Below are positions 11,437 to 23,086 of a stretch of DNA of 64,000 nt, in pieces. The translations under genes were made by a program, and so were the position numbers. The notes under the pieces were generated by a model. That model was not told the origin of the DNA. It worked only from the letters and a program-made list of their open reading frames with translations, and ran no database searches. The stretch covers positions 3,749,068 through 3,813,067 of the forward strand of contig BCHH01000001.1 of NCBI GenBank assembly GCA_001599595.1. The letters run 5' to 3'. The DNA comes from Beverwykella pulmonaria. Taxonomy: Eukaryota; Ascomycota; Dothideomycetes; Pleosporales; Melanommataceae. Positions within the stretch are counted from its first letter, which is position 1, and every line of letters begins with the position of its first letter.

Positions 11437-12176
11437 CTATGACTCGGTCTTGACCTTGGCCTTGCCGTTGGTCACCTTGACACCTAGCTGCTTCGCCCGG
11501 GCGATGATTTCGATGCGCTTCCTGGCGGAGACGGCGTGCGAGATTCTGTTACACATCAGCTTGACTGCCGCGAAGAGTGTGAAGCTTAGGCGGCATACTC
11601 GGCAGCAAAGGTCTGGTTGTGCATGAGGAGGAGATCAACCTCGCGGGCTGGCTTCTGTTAGATGTCTTGCAATTCCCAGTTGTGCAGTGACAATCTTACT
11701 GTTGTTGACGAGGAAGGCCTTGTGGCCACTGGGCATGAGGTGACGGGTCTTCCTGTTGGAGCCGTATCCGATCTGTATGTCGCAATTCTGTCAGTCAAAG
11801 TCCTTGTGATATAATTCCTTCCACCAGGGTTCCCATGGCAGCATCAAACGCCAGCCATTCATCTGCTCAGTGTCTGCGATAGAGACGCGTCGTACCTTGG
11901 GCATAGCAGCCTGTCCCTTGAACCGCCTTCGGACGCGATTGTCAATACCCTTGGGCTTCCTCCATGACGGGTCGACGCCTATCCAAGTGTCAGAATCACT
12001 CCACTCTTCTCCTTCCCAATATCCAGCATCTCTCACATTTGAAGCGGTCGGACTGATGGCGGTTGAAGCGTTTGGTGTCTGTATCGACGATGTCAGTCGT
12101 GGAAAATTCGGGGTCGAGGGTAGAGGTAAAGCGTACGCTTCTTCACGATCGGGACGTGTTTCTTAGCGGCAACCAT
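11437..12176 (-). CDS. rpl32: 60S ribosomal protein eL32
   Basis: Six short exons on the minus strand spell a eukaryotic L32. It starts with [14 protein letters not shown] (12176-12137) and continues with [54 protein letters not shown] and [16 protein letters not shown], ending [16 protein letters not shown] plus a Lys-rich tail at 11437. Introns near 12136-12079, 12036-11979, 11895-11773, 11699 onward and 11593-11545 are GT-AG. One acceptor near 11650 has two in-frame choices six bases apart (VNN-TREVD or VNN-KPAREVD); the shorter matches the usual length. It is a structural component of the large ribosomal subunit. An intron-rich, highly expressed ribosomal protein gene is typical for the group. 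Confidence 0.95.
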
Positions 12177-12805
12177 CTGCGATTCTTCAGTCAATATTCT
12201 GATTCCGGAAGAGGGCGCGGGCATACGCACTTTGTCGGTTTGTGGTGGTCGGCTCGATCTATCGTCAATGAAGTTCTCGTCGAGGTCGAAATACGTGGGC
12301 GGCGATGGTGGGCCAAGTGCGCGCTAGCGTAAGCGAGAGTCGAAAGTCGGCAGCCAATCAAGGCCCGCGCCCACTTCGCCACGATCAAAGGTAACTATGG
12401 AGAGCATTTCAGCAACAGATGATATTATGTGATTTATGATGTTAATCGAGGAATATCTATACCATTAATGGGAAGTTTAATTATCAATTCACTGTAAAAC
12501 TATTGATGTACACGCAAGCATCACAGTAAAAGACATTCCTGAAAAGCCGCCGAGGCCTATTTCGCACTTGATGCCATAATAAAATATTCTATGTAAATGT
12601 TCCCCACGCGTAAAAGATACTATCATCTATGCACACGCTGGGTATGATGATGTTGATCGATGACCCGTAATCCGTAAAAGCCATATGATACTCCGATAAA
12701 TTCAGCCATTGAAGCTTCCCACAAAGGTAGAGAGAGAGCTGGCTTCAACGGATGATGAGCCTTGTAATCCAGTCCGCCTAACGACAGAGCTTGGAAATAC
12801 TCAAA
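12177..12805. other. Promoter of eL32 and 3' flank of dcn1
   Basis: About 630 bases. The part next to 12176 is GC-richer and is probably the eL32 promoter. From 12390 to 12800 it is AT-rich, without an ORF of interest, and is probably the untranslated 3' end of the dcn1 transcript. Confidence 0.35.
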
Positions 12806-15094
12806 CTACTCCTCCATTGCATCCACAGTGCCGCCGCCGCCGCCCCGCTTCTCTGTCTTGACCCACTCGACGAAGTCGTCAATAACGGACGGCCACGAGG
12901 ACTCCTCGTTCCAGAAGCTCATTGCCTCGTCTTGTAATGTAAGCTGGGCGAACTTCAGAGTCTCGTTCCACATGTCCTTGTTGACCGATTTCTTCCAGGA
13001 CGCTTCAAGGAATTCGATCCACCATGCTGACCATGGCGAATTGGGGCTAGTCCACTTCACAGCGGAGAGAGGGGAGTCGAAGAGAAGTTCCCAGTAGGCT
13101 GTGGCAGTTTCCAGTGGAACAGCCTTCTGGTTTCCGGTCTTGGCGAGCTGAAATGTGTACTTGTAAACTTTGGTAAAGGTTTCTTTGGAGGCTGGCAACA
13201 ACTGTTTAAGGTTGTTCACATATACTTTCTGCTTGTCGAGTGTGTCGCAACTGGAATGAGTGTTGGAAGGAAATACTATAAAGGCAGAGGATGTAACACT
13301 CACTTTAATGCCGACCAGCCATCAACGAAGCCCTCGCGTGTCATCTCGCCCATGGCAGGGGCTTGAAGAATTTCAAACACAGCAAGGCAATCCAGACCCT
13401 CAGTGTCTACACCGATACTCTCGAGATACGACATAGCCCCATTGACTCCAACAGTATTTGGCGAGTGGGCAACATCTTCTCGATACTTGTCGAAGATTTT
13501 GTCAAGATTCGCCTTGGTGCTCGACGAAGCTGATCCGATGCCGCCGCCGGCGAAGAACCTAGGCAAAAATGTTAGCAGCGGTGTATACTCGGCGACAGAT
13601 AGATTCGACTGAGGCTGGGACACGGTGCACCATGCTCGACCTGAGGACACAGCTGTACAAAGACTTCCAAATCCAGGAATTTTAGGGGGGGTGTTTGTAG
13701 TCGCTTGCTGTGGCATTCCACGCCTTTATTGTTGCTCATATCCGTGTTGCTCCTACGCAAACGGCTGTGTCGTCATCGTGAGCCAAGCCCATACGCCCCT
13801 CCTGCCCTTCTAGGGGGCCCCATAATACCCAGCCTGAGATATCGTGGTAACTCCAGTATAGGGAAAGGACGAGAATTATGCCGAATGTTTCTCAAGCTTC
13901 TGAATATCAACGGATCCATGTCCACGGGCCCAGGCGCCTGTTGATACAAAAGCAACAGAGGGTGAGATGTGGCGGTAAAGTGACTCTGAGGCAGAAACAT
14001 CAAATTCGATAGAGTAATTGCCATAGAGGATATGGCTCATATCCTCGTTCTGAATTCTGTGTTGATCCATCTGTAATTGCTGTGCTCGGAGTGATGAAGG
14101 GGACAGTCTGACGAAAGCACTAAGGGGTTGGTTGCCACGCCTGATTATCGACTGAGGAGAGTAGCTAACACCCGTCCGACCAGACCGTAGGTAATTTGCA
14201 GACGATGGCTGAGGATAAGGCAGAGCTACTGGCTGCTGACTAGGCTCGGCGGTAATCTGAGATTGCAGTTGGGTTTGGCTCGCAGCGCTGGCTGCATTTG
14301 AAGTCGCTTGCGAGCTGTTGGAACTGACCCGATTTTCTCGTGGCGTACCGCAAGCCGTCTCGCCCTATCCTCGGAGTGCCCGAACATTGTACGGAAGTAT
14401 TCTGGCACTGGTGCAGGAGGTGTATCGTATGGTGTCGGCGGGGGGAGATGACTTGGTAAAGTGCTGAATACACAAAACGTTGAGCGGCCAAGATGGAGTC
14501 GCGAGTGACGTACGTCCAGTGTCCTTTTGCCCAACAAAGCATTCGAGGCAGGTCCTATCTGTGGGTGTCAGAAAGAACTGCCATTTACTTCCAAGGAAGT
14601 AGCCTTATGCCATATCCAGATCTTAAGTCACAAGCTTTCCATGACCTAGCAGGCAAGAGTGTCACCCTATTGTATGTCATATCAGCGTCCATCCCTCTTT
14701 CTTCCCTCTAATTCCCACTTCCCAAAGCGCCCTTTGTGATTCGCTCATCCGCGGCATGCAAGTATTCTGAACTCCAGTCCAGGTCCAAGTAATCCAGGTA
14801 AAATCGAGGTAAAATCGCAGCACCGCAGCAGAAACAAGGAGGTAGAAACCGATGTGCATAAATCAACAGTCCGCAGAACTTACCCATTAACCGCAGCCTC
14901 TTGATTCCACCCATGACTCTTAAGATGCTGTGCACATATCCAAATTAGCCCTAATGCTCCAAACCCAAATCTTTAACCCAAATCGCCACCAGAAAGGAAG
15001 CACTCACCCGAATAGCCGTATTCCGATCCGCCTGTGTAAAGCTCATGAACTGGGTAATCGCACCCTTCTGCTGCGCGGTATAGCCTGGAGGCAT
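12806..15094 (-). CDS. dcn1: Dcn1-like cullin neddylation factor (DCUN1 family)
   Basis: Four exons (15094-15008, 14927-14884, 13558-13304, 13250-12806) give 276 residues in one closed frame. Exons 1-2 encode the UBA-like N-terminus (YTAQQKGAITQFMSFT; LKSHGWNQEAAVNG). Exons 3-4 encode the potentiating-neddylation (PONY) domain, with its DKIFDKYRED helix, KYTFQLAK, YWELLF, the DMWNETLKFAQ helix, and SWPSVIDDFVEWVK near the end. Dcn1 is a scaffold-type E3 that helps Ubc12 transfer Nedd8 to cullins. The Gly-rich linker (FFAGGGIGS) separates the two domains. The third intron boundary is odd: intron 2 is 1,325 bp (13559-14883), about 20 times the local norm, and contains coding-like sequence described separately. 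Confidence 0.92.
13880..14540 (-). pseudogene. Coding-like fragment inside the long dcn1 intron
   Basis: Within the 1.3-kb dcn1 intron, the minus strand has an open frame of about 150 codons (about 14330-13880) without an early ATG. It contains QSQITAEPSQQP, YLRSGRTGVSYSPQSIIRRG, NYSIEFDVSASESLYRHISP and ends HGSVDIQKLEKHSA. An adjacent frame just upstream (TPYDTPPAPVPEYFRTMFG, SEDRARRLAVRHEK) would join it if one base were restored near 14335. The composition looks like real Ser/Gln-rich fungal protein. I recognise no family. It may be a fragment inserted into the intron, or a nested gene on the same strand with introns I did not resolve. Confidence 0.35.
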
Positions 15095-15375
15095 CGTGTC
15101 AGTCACCTCTCGCCCAAATATCCAAGAAGCTGCGCGCTCGAGTCGTCGTCTGTTTCGTTGCTGAGGTGGGATGTGGTACGAGGCTCCGTGAGGCGACGAA
15201 GGCGAGGAAACTAGAAGGGAGATATGTAGGTTTGTACGTGGGAGATGTAGAGGTCGAGGGCAGCGCCGTGCCGTGTCGAAGTCGAGTGTGACGCACAGCA
15301 GGCAGCCAAAGAGGGTTAACGCGATCGTTAAATATTGGCTCACCCTGCCCCTCGATTGATGCCTCGGGATTCAGG

Positions 15376-15597
15376 CTAACATCTCACCACCATGCAACTC
15401 CAGCCGTGCGCCCAGGCATACCGCTCCAACAACACCTCTAAAAAAAAAAATTGAGAACAAAAAGACTTGCCATCAGCACCCGCAGCACCCGCAACCCCCT
15501 TCGTCCTCTTGGCTGCTTTCTTCGGCCTCTTCGCATCTGGCCCGGCCATGCTGTCGTTGCTGGTCGTGGCCGTAATTGCCTTGCGTTTGGGTGGCAT
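15376..15597 (-). CDS. Small basic hypothetical protein (73 aa)
   Basis: The ORF begins MPPKRKAIT, has a Lys/Arg/Ala-rich, nuclear-localisation-like stretch (AKRPKKAAKRTKG, residues 24-36), and ends LLERYAWAHGWSCMVVRC. A 33-base segment (15438-15470) flanked by GC and AG and containing a run of 12 T could be spliced without changing frame, but it is very short for an intron. It lies between dcn1 and the Mvp1 gene on the same strand. No family was recognised, and it may be the first exon of a longer gene. Confidence 0.4.
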   Translation of the reverse strand: MPPKRKAITATTSNDSMAGPDAKRPKKAAKRTKGVAGAAGADGKSFCSQFFFLEVLLERYAWAHGWSCMVVRC

Positions 15598-16234
15598 TGG
15601 TAGAGATGAATTGATGATGCAGAGCGAAAGAACGTTTGTTGCGGGAAATCTTCGGCTGCGGCGGTGAGAGGTAGGACTGCTGAGGTAAAGTGTATTTGAT
15701 CGAGAGAACAGTGGGGTAAGGGAAATGTATAAGGCTATCTAGAGTTGCAGTAGGAAAAGGGGGCAGGCACAAGAGACTTCTAGGGATGCGAGCAGGTGCG
15801 AGTTTGACTATCAATATTGATGCAGCGTGATGCTGGGGAATTGGAGATTCCGTAAGAGCGAATGGTGATGCCTAGTCTTCTCAGTTCTCCTAGGCCAGGG
15901 AACGAGAAAACACGTGGAGCCGTTCATTCACCCCAATCTCAGCCTCAGCCTCATGATATTCGGGTGAAGGAACCGATATATGATTGACGTCTTCGATGCC
16001 TTGCACATGTCTCGTCCCGTCTACAAAAGTGCAGTATATGAAATAGTCTCCACATTACAGCTCTCGCCTTCAACTTGCGTGCAGAAAAGGCGCTCAGATA
16101 TGTACCTCAGTGAACTAACATATGAATATACAAATTACAGCCCAGCTTCCACATGGAACTACCACACCATTGTCGCCCTTCTGGTTGGGACTCTTACACT
16201 ACATCCCCCCTCACCCCCCAACTATCCTCATGAA
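15598..16234. other. Spacer between Mvp1 and the small basic ORF
   Basis: About 640 bases without a supported gene. It probably holds the promoter of the small basic ORF and the 3' untranslated region of the Mvp1 gene. Confidence 0.3.
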
Positions 16235-18626
16235 TTAATCCCCGAGGGGCATTCCTTCTACCTCCTCGCTCAACGCCCTCCAATTATCCGCCTGTAGCTC
16301 TGCATACTTGACTCGCTCCTGGCTCCAGTCTTGATGTAGCCGGCTAATATGGTACTGAGTCTGCTGGAAGAAGAGCAGTTCGTCTCGCACACATTCCTTG
16401 ATAAAGACACCGCGGGCATGTTGTTGGACAATGGATTCCTTGTCCTGCAAACGATTAGTTCGGGCGCGATAACATCGAACCAGGCACAGATGTAGCTCAC
16501 CTTGAAAATAGCATCCTCAACCTTCTCCGCTTCGTTCGGCTTGACCAGTTCTTGTGGCTTACTCCTTATCACCTGAAGTTTCTGCTCATTCGCCGCGATC
16601 CGCTTCTCCAGATGAGGAATATTATCCTTTGCGTACTTATCCCTTCGATCGAATAGATCCCGCATGCTGACAAGCGAATCCCTCTGCCTCTTCAGGTCCT
16701 CCAAAACACCCTCTTCCCACCCTCTCGCCTCATCCTCCAACAGCTGCCTGGACTGGTCCAAATGCTTTGCTGTCGAGGTCAAACCGTCGTTGAGAAGAGG
16801 CACATCGTTCGTGTCGCAGGCGTACGTGTCTTTCGAGCACTCGGTGAGAGATTGAAGGGCATTTGAGAAGCGCATGTACTCAGCGGCTATGCCTTCGTTG
16901 CGCTTGGTGAGGCGCTCCATCATGTTGCAGAGGTTGATGTAGACTTCAGTCGATCGGCGAACACCGGCACGAACAACATCGAAGAGGTCGGGGAGGCTTT
17001 TCGGAAGGGAATCCTCAAGATCTGGTGGGAGTGGTTTGCCTACGAATTCTTCTTGGACCGAGATGGTGGCTTGTTTGCGCCAGACTGCAAGTTCCTGCGT
17101 ATACTATTAGAAAGGGTCGTCTCTGGTGGCATAAAAGTAAAAAGGCATACTGTAGGCACAGTCAAGAACATGACAACAAGCTGCTCTTGGCTCAACACCG
17201 GATGTCTGACCAGCGCATTCGAAAATCTCGTCAGCCCCCTCCTTCTTTTCTCGACAAAACTTGCGTCCGCAGCTAGATAGTTTCCATTGACTAAGAAATT
17301 CCTCAATTAACACCAAGAGCAACATGGGGGGGACACTTACTGGCAACCCTTTTAGGGGGCAACAAAGGCAGTTGTCGAAACGGATACCGTTTGTGCAGAC
17401 AGTCTAATAGCCACACAAAATCGCTGTATCGGCGGATGACCTTGCTGTTGCGGCGTGCGCTGGCGACTTCGTAATTACGGTGCTGGAACATGAACATGCC
17501 CTCTTTCTCGGCGATAGCAGTCACGGTGATGACCTCTTCGACGCCCATGCCTGGAAGCCGTGCGCCGCCTAGAGACCTACCCAATCCAGCGGGAGTACTG
17601 GGGCCGCCTTCATCGCCGTTGGGCGGACCAAATCCTTCTCCTCCTAGACCTCCGCCAGAGAAGCCCTGATCAGATGCGCCATTGAATCCTCCCCAACCGC
17701 CTTCGCTGCCTAAAGAGCTCGTCTGCGGGGGAGTCTGATTCGTCGTCGAAGTCGAAGCGGTGTTGGTCGTAGTTGTGGTGAATTGGCTCGTCGTCCTCGT
17801 GGCAGCGGGAACGTTCGTGCCATTCGTCTGAGCTGGAATGGTAGTGTAACTCGAGTGGTTATGACCCCTATGTAGATCCGGGCTAGCCCAAGGGTCCGCC
17901 TCAGGGTCGCCAAAGGACTGTTTCCGCATGGCACGCGACCGACTCGGGGTGGAAGCGGGTGTTTGCTGCACCGGAGGTGTGGGCGGCGGTTCTTGCGACG
18001 GCGGGGGAAGCTCGCTCGCTTTGGTTTCGGGCTTCGCAGACTTGAGGAGCGATATCGAGGGCACAGGGAGGTCTGGCGCATCGCGCATGTCAGTTTGTCC
18101 AGCATCGAGATAACAAAGAGCACGTAGAGAACAGGGCACACCGAGTCGGCTACTCACTCCGCTTATGCTCGTCGACACTATCGAGCGTGATGTCTTCGCC
18201 CTTCTGCGCCAGCCCGAGCAGGGCAAACAAAACATTGAACTCGTTCCTTCCCAGGCCCGCGCCTTCCTGTCCGGGCGACACCACGATCCCCAGGATCTTA
18301 GATCGCGCCTCCTCCGAGATACTGCCATCAATCAAGAGCTTCTGGGCGCCCTCGATACTCAGGCCATTACCCGCGCGGGCGCCGGATTCCAGCAGCGCAT
18401 CGAAGGCGTCAATGTACGAGTCCGGCACGTCGCCAGCGGGAAGCAGCGACTTCACCAGCGAGCCGCGAGCCACCTTCTTGGGCGCAGGGAGACCCCACGG
18501 CGAGTCGTCTTCGTTGAATAGGTTGCTTCCGGACTTGCTTGCGAGCTTGTCGTCGTCGTCGAAGAGCGACGACGATTGCGTTGGCCGGGGGCGCACCGGC
18601 ACGTCGTCGTCGCCGAAGAGGGACAT
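16235..18626 (-). CDS. mvp1: Sorting nexin Mvp1 (SNX8-like; PX-BAR)
   Basis: Five exons on the minus strand. The N-terminus (MSLFGDDDVPVRPRP) is acidic and disordered, followed by an EH-like helical segment (SYIDAFDALLESGARAGNGL; RNEFNVLFALLGLAQKGED) typical of Mvp1. A long Pro/Ser/Thr/Gly linker then leads to a PX domain (about 17560-17170) with VIRRYSDFVWLLDCLHKRYP, the phosphoinositide-binding RRYS motif. The C-terminal exons form a BAR-like coiled-coil region (MMERLTKRNEGIAAEYMRF; QRDSLVSMRDLFDRRDKYAK; HISRLHQDWSQERVKYAEL). Mvp1 acts at endosomes in retromer-independent recycling and vacuolar protein sorting. Introns occur after DEHKR, after PPKRVA, after FLTVPT, and before DKESIVQQ. The start is the first ATG after a clear 5' break, and the order of domains matches the family. 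Confidence 0.93.
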
Positions 18627-19288
18627 TGTTGGGTAGAAAGCTGGAGGAAGAAGGTTTTATAATGGGTAGATATGTAGGCCAAATGATAGACAACGCGCCA
18701 ATCCCGAGTCCAGACGAGAGGGCGTTCAACGTGACGATGACATGCTCGACCCTCGAGCTATGATAATGCGGCGGAGGTCAAGCTTGGACAGCCACCGGCC
18801 CAAGCTTCGATATCAGACTTGGCAAAGTTGGCATTTGATGAGCGTCTCGAGTTCCAAGGCTTGAACCCAAAACATTTTAGCATTGTTTGCCGACGGCTAC
18901 TCATCATATAAATCATTCGTAGCCTTATCTCATCTCAATGTATACAAACACGCTCGCTCGCTTGCTGGCTCATTCCCACTAACAATAACAGTAACGTTCA
19001 CCAAGTATTTTCCCTTCCCACCCAAATCCCAGTCCCAGTCCCAAAAGTCCAACCAGAACCGTATATCGGCGGGTATCGTGCCACATCAATGCAAAACAAC
19101 ACAATTCTCCTATAACCCCACCCAAAATGTCAAATAATGCGCCAAGTTATCATGCCCATGCTATGCAAAAGTTCGTTTCGAAGCCGCCTGCGCCCGTTTG
19201 TTCAAATGTAGTGATTATGTTTCAATATTGTAATTCGTTGCGAATATGCACACAAGAATGTAAGAGACCGAGTCCAGTCGGGGATAGA
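18627..19288. other. Mvp1 promoter and PalH 3' flank
   Basis: About 660 bases. Short Ser/Gln-rich and CAGTCCCAGTCC-like low-complexity sequence sits near 19020-19040, and no gene was recognised. The Mvp1 promoter is expected next to 18627. Confidence 0.35.
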
Positions 19289-21710
19289 CTATCTGTTGTG
19301 GTTTGTCGAAGTGTGTTCGTCTATGCTGTGCTCCGGGATCGAAGGTGGCTCGCCAGGAGATTGTGGATTGAAGTTGAACTCAGATATGGGATCCCTCATT
19401 TCAGATCCTATGGCAACGGAGGGCCGAGTTGGAGCGAGTGCCCTGGTTTCTGCATCATTCTGCTGCCGCTCCGTCGGCCTCTGGAATGTTTCCGGTGTGA
19501 ACCGTACATGGGAGTTGCGGGTTGAAGAGCCGGTCGCTTCTGGTTCGACCTGGATTGCAACTCGAGATCCACTTTGCAATATCGCTGATGGTGTGTCATC
19601 ATCTGTGCCAGCCGGCACAGAACGAGGTGCATCTCGTATGATTTGAATACCGGCTGCATCCGTGATTGCTTCAGGTTGTTGTGACTGTAATATTTCGGGA
19701 GACCATGTCCTGCCTCGCGGTTGGGCTGGTATGATAGTAACAGGCAGACTCTTTTCGGATGGTTGTCCATCGTTCTTCTTACTTCGAAACTTCTCTCCTT
19801 GCTGTGCAGCAAAGGTCCCCAATCGGTCTCTTAACGCTAACCCAGCGTAGTTTCGAGGTGGTATGTTGGCAGCAACGTCCTCTACAGCGAGGGGTTCAAT
19901 GACACGCCCTCGTTGGACCTCTGGCGGTGGTGAGCGACCTCTCCGTCGGAACGGATTTGCAACTGCATTCCATTGCCACCTGCTTCTTCCTGGTGCGATG
20001 GTCGTGTCCTCCACAATCTCTATGCCTTTCTCAGGATCGACATTGGCAAGCTGAGCCTGAGGATCTTGACCTTCATTGTTAGATGTCCCTCTCAATCGAT
20101 CATCAGCCGCTGTTGGAGGCGAATCGCTGACGGGGTGATATCGCACCGTGTACACAGTGCTATCGGCACTTGCTGTGTCAGTTCTGCTGACAGGAGACGC
20201 GATCACTGGAGGGGGGCTCCGAGGGCTCTGTAGAGGAAGATATGACCGTGACTTCCGTTGAGTAGATCCGGATCGACGGTGAGCCAGGGGCGGTGCCGGG
20301 ATATGCATGATTCGCTTTTTGGTTGTCTCTGTTTTCGGTTGTTCGGTCCTTGATCGACCCAAGCGGTGGGCCACGTTGCTGAATGTGTTGCCGGAATGTC
20401 CCGATGTAAATACACCGCCTCGACTGCTTCCGTCGCCTTTAGGTTTCTTAGGTTCGTCCGACATGTAGCTTTGGCGCTGCGGCCAAACTTCATGGGATGG
20501 TGTTGTATCCAGCATCTCGTCTCCATCATATATTTCTCTTCCGAGTATTCCGTCCTTTCTTTCTTCTCTTTCCAGAGCCTCTATGCGCTCTACCCACTCC
20601 CACACAATCACACTAGCTGCAGCTGCGCCCACCCATCTGAAATAATCTCCCCAGCCTGCAATGGTATAGTTGGAGATGTCGGTAATAAAGAAGACCACGG
20701 GGGTGAGGATAGCGATAAAGGAAAGGAGAGCGACAAGAGCAATGTTCCACATCATGGAGTGGTAGAAGGCGTATCTCCGCTTCGTGATGGCGTAGTACAT
20801 AACCCAGGCGGCATATAGCATGCTGAGGGACAACTGAAAGAGATAACTCAACGCAGGAATGGCGGTTTCGAAATGGCGGGGTCGGCCTTTGTCGTTGTAG
20901 GGACCGAAGCTGTTGAGGGAACTGAAAGTGATGTCCAGAAGAATCAAGGCAAACCCAACCCATTTGATGATGACCTTCTCTTTATGCCGCGGAAAGAGGC
21001 GAATGAGCGTCTGGACCTGGGCGAGCCAGAGGAACACATCCGAAATAACGCGTGACACCTTGATCTCCATGCCGGACACGACCTCGTCCCGTAACTTCAT
21101 AGCGTCCATGAATCCATCAGCATACTGCTGCTCAGCGATCTTGAAGGTGTCGGCGGTGGCGAGGGACAGCGACACGGCAACGGTCAGCGCAGCGACCTTT
21201 TGTAGCCATGGACGCGTGCCCACGCCGATTATGGATCCTCCTCCTGACGCTCCCCCGATCAATCCGCGGCGCCCCATGAGTCCCGACTTTCCTGAGGCGC
21301 CCCCTACGAAGAAGGTACGTGGTGTTATGATGAGCATGATGACGAGCATCCACGCGATGACGGTCGCGGCACCCGTCGCATACGCCTGGGGAGTGATGGA
21401 CGCATGGAAGGGGTCCCTCATATCCGCAATACTTGTCACTCCACCGCCATCTTCGACCGCGACCTGTAGGCCGTCGACGGTCGTGCACTGGGGCGTGAAG
21501 ACGGCGTTGGAGGTGAGGGTGACGGTGGTGCCCGGGGAGATCTCGATGAAGCCATCCGAAGGGAGTGTGAAGGGTGTGCAGTGCTGTTGAATTCCGTCAG
21601 TACATCCGAGTTGCTTGTGCGCACACGTTACGTACCCGCGAGGCGGGTTGGGTGGTGGTCGGGTGGCCGCTGAACAGCTGCGCCCTTTTCCACCCCTCCT
21701 GAGCGGCCAT
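19289..21710 (-). CDS. palH: pH-response sensor PalH/Rim21 (seven-transmembrane)
   Basis: The start is taken as the ATG at 21710 (MAAQEGWKRAQLF), with a 52-bp intron at 21584-21635 that reads through in frame, giving about 789 residues. The ectodomain begins HCTPFTLPSDGFI, a conserved PalH block. Seven hydrophobic segments follow (for example YATGAATVIAWMLVIMLII, WLQKVAALTVAVSLSLATA, IKWVGFALILLDITFSSL, YLFQLSLSMLYAAWVMYYAI, WNIALVALLSFIAILTPVVF, YFRWVGAAAASVIVWEWVE). A long hydrophilic cytosolic tail of about 400 residues completes it. PalH senses alkaline pH at the plasma membrane and recruits PalF and the ESCRT-linked Pal complex to activate PacC. A longer same-frame reading to 21985 is open only by chance through an Arg/Pro-rich stretch. 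Confidence 0.92.
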
Positions 21711-23086
21711 TCTCGGTGACTATACTGATCCAGCAGCGGCGGACGGGGCGTGTGCTCCCATTGAAGTTCAGACAGAGTCGTGCTCGATGGGACTTCGGAG
21801 GCGGACGGCGATGGCGAAAGGGTGGATTGGCGACGTGGGCGGCGAGGCAAAGTCGAGCGTGAGGCTTGATTAAACTTGGCGTTCTTGGGACGAAGGAAGA
21901 GAGTGCAGGCGCCCGAAGACGACCTGCAACGAGAGTGCCACACGCTAAGCCCGTCGGAGCCCGTATCCGTTGTATCCGGCCTCAAAGCGGAATAGCTGTG
22001 TCAGATCCAGTAACACCAAACGTGGGACGACCGGAGTCTCACGTGCGGTCCTCGCAACAGCTCCCTCGTTGACAATCGAACACGATATATCGCGCATGCA
22101 GGCCTCCCCAAAAACCTCAGTCAATCCATCCTGGCGATGCAGTAGCTCATGCCAGGCACCACGATGTCTTGACACTGCCCCGCGTCCTTGGTACATTGTC
22201 CAGACCGCCAATCCTCAACCAGTAAACCTGTTTAGCGCCACCCGACATATGGTCTGGATTCTGTCACATCACAATTTCCTCCCACACGCAATAAATAGTA
22301 GGAAGAGGAGTTAAGACTACTTCAACTTGGCCTGCGCGCACTGGTACATAGGTATGCAAAGATTGATTAGGTTTTCTTTGTGTAGAATTCTTACTCGTGA
22401 CGAATTGGACATGGACCAGGGCGTCGCTTCCCTCGGGTCTAGGCATGGCGTCTGTCTACAGTCTACTGCAGAGCTACAGGATATATTTTTATACCATGGA
22501 GGAGAAAGCCGGCACTGCATCTTACCAACAACTTCCTCCGATCAAAAATCTAATTTCCTCTGTGGTTGTGCTGAACTGAACTTGATTTGCCAGCACTAAA
22601 CTGGTCCTGAGCAAAGTCCGTCTCTGAGCACTGATCGCATCCTCTTCACCTGGCCCAGTTTTGAACCAGTTATCCCAACGACCGAGTTCTCAGCCTTAGA
22701 TCTCGCGATGGCCCATTTGTTGTCGGTCACGTATTCTTTAACTGTTTTTACATCATCCAGGAACAAGAATATACCACAAGAGCCTTGGCTCAGCGACTAC
22801 AAAGTTTATTCTGGACCTTTCACACACCTCTAACATATGTCCACCATGGCCGTGCAAGTCCTTCTCATCATTTGCGCTGCATTTTCGCTAATCTGTTTCA
22901 CTAGTGGGTCTGAGGGGCAATTAGCACTGCTCAGCTACATCCCTACGAAGACCACTCAATGCCATACTGAAGCCTTCTTGTATGAATGTACGCTACGCTG
23001 GCGGAGATCATCTTTGCAGCAAATTATACACTAGAGACGATGCGTTGTCCATATCCTAATAAACTTTGTACACTGCATGTGCCCCC
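21711..23086. other. PalH upstream region and gene-poor spacer
   Basis: About 1.4 kb. On the plus strand, 22837-23034 encodes 65 residues starting MSTMAVQVLLIICAAFSLIC, a signal-peptide-like N-terminus followed by a short Cys-containing tail. It has no domain and is only a weak small-secreted-protein candidate. Nothing else was recognised. Confidence 0.25.

Noticed and set aside
15438..15470. 33-bp GC-AG intron in the small basic ORF
   Set aside because: It is shorter than known functional fungal introns and has no branch-point; the frame is open without splicing, so an unspliced ORF is simpler.
20366..20818. Plus-strand ORFs opposite PalH
   Set aside because: They lie inside the PalH transmembrane coding region and have no independent support.
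21711..21985. Extended PalH start at 21985 (898-residue reading)
   Set aside because: The extension is Arg/Pro/Ser-rich chance coding and includes an intron with GT-AG sites; PalH homologues begin shortly before HCTPF.
22837..23034. Small secreted Cys-containing effector
   Set aside because: Only the signal-like N-terminus is suggestive; the tail is short, has few Cys, and there is no conservation evidence. Kept as a weak remark only.
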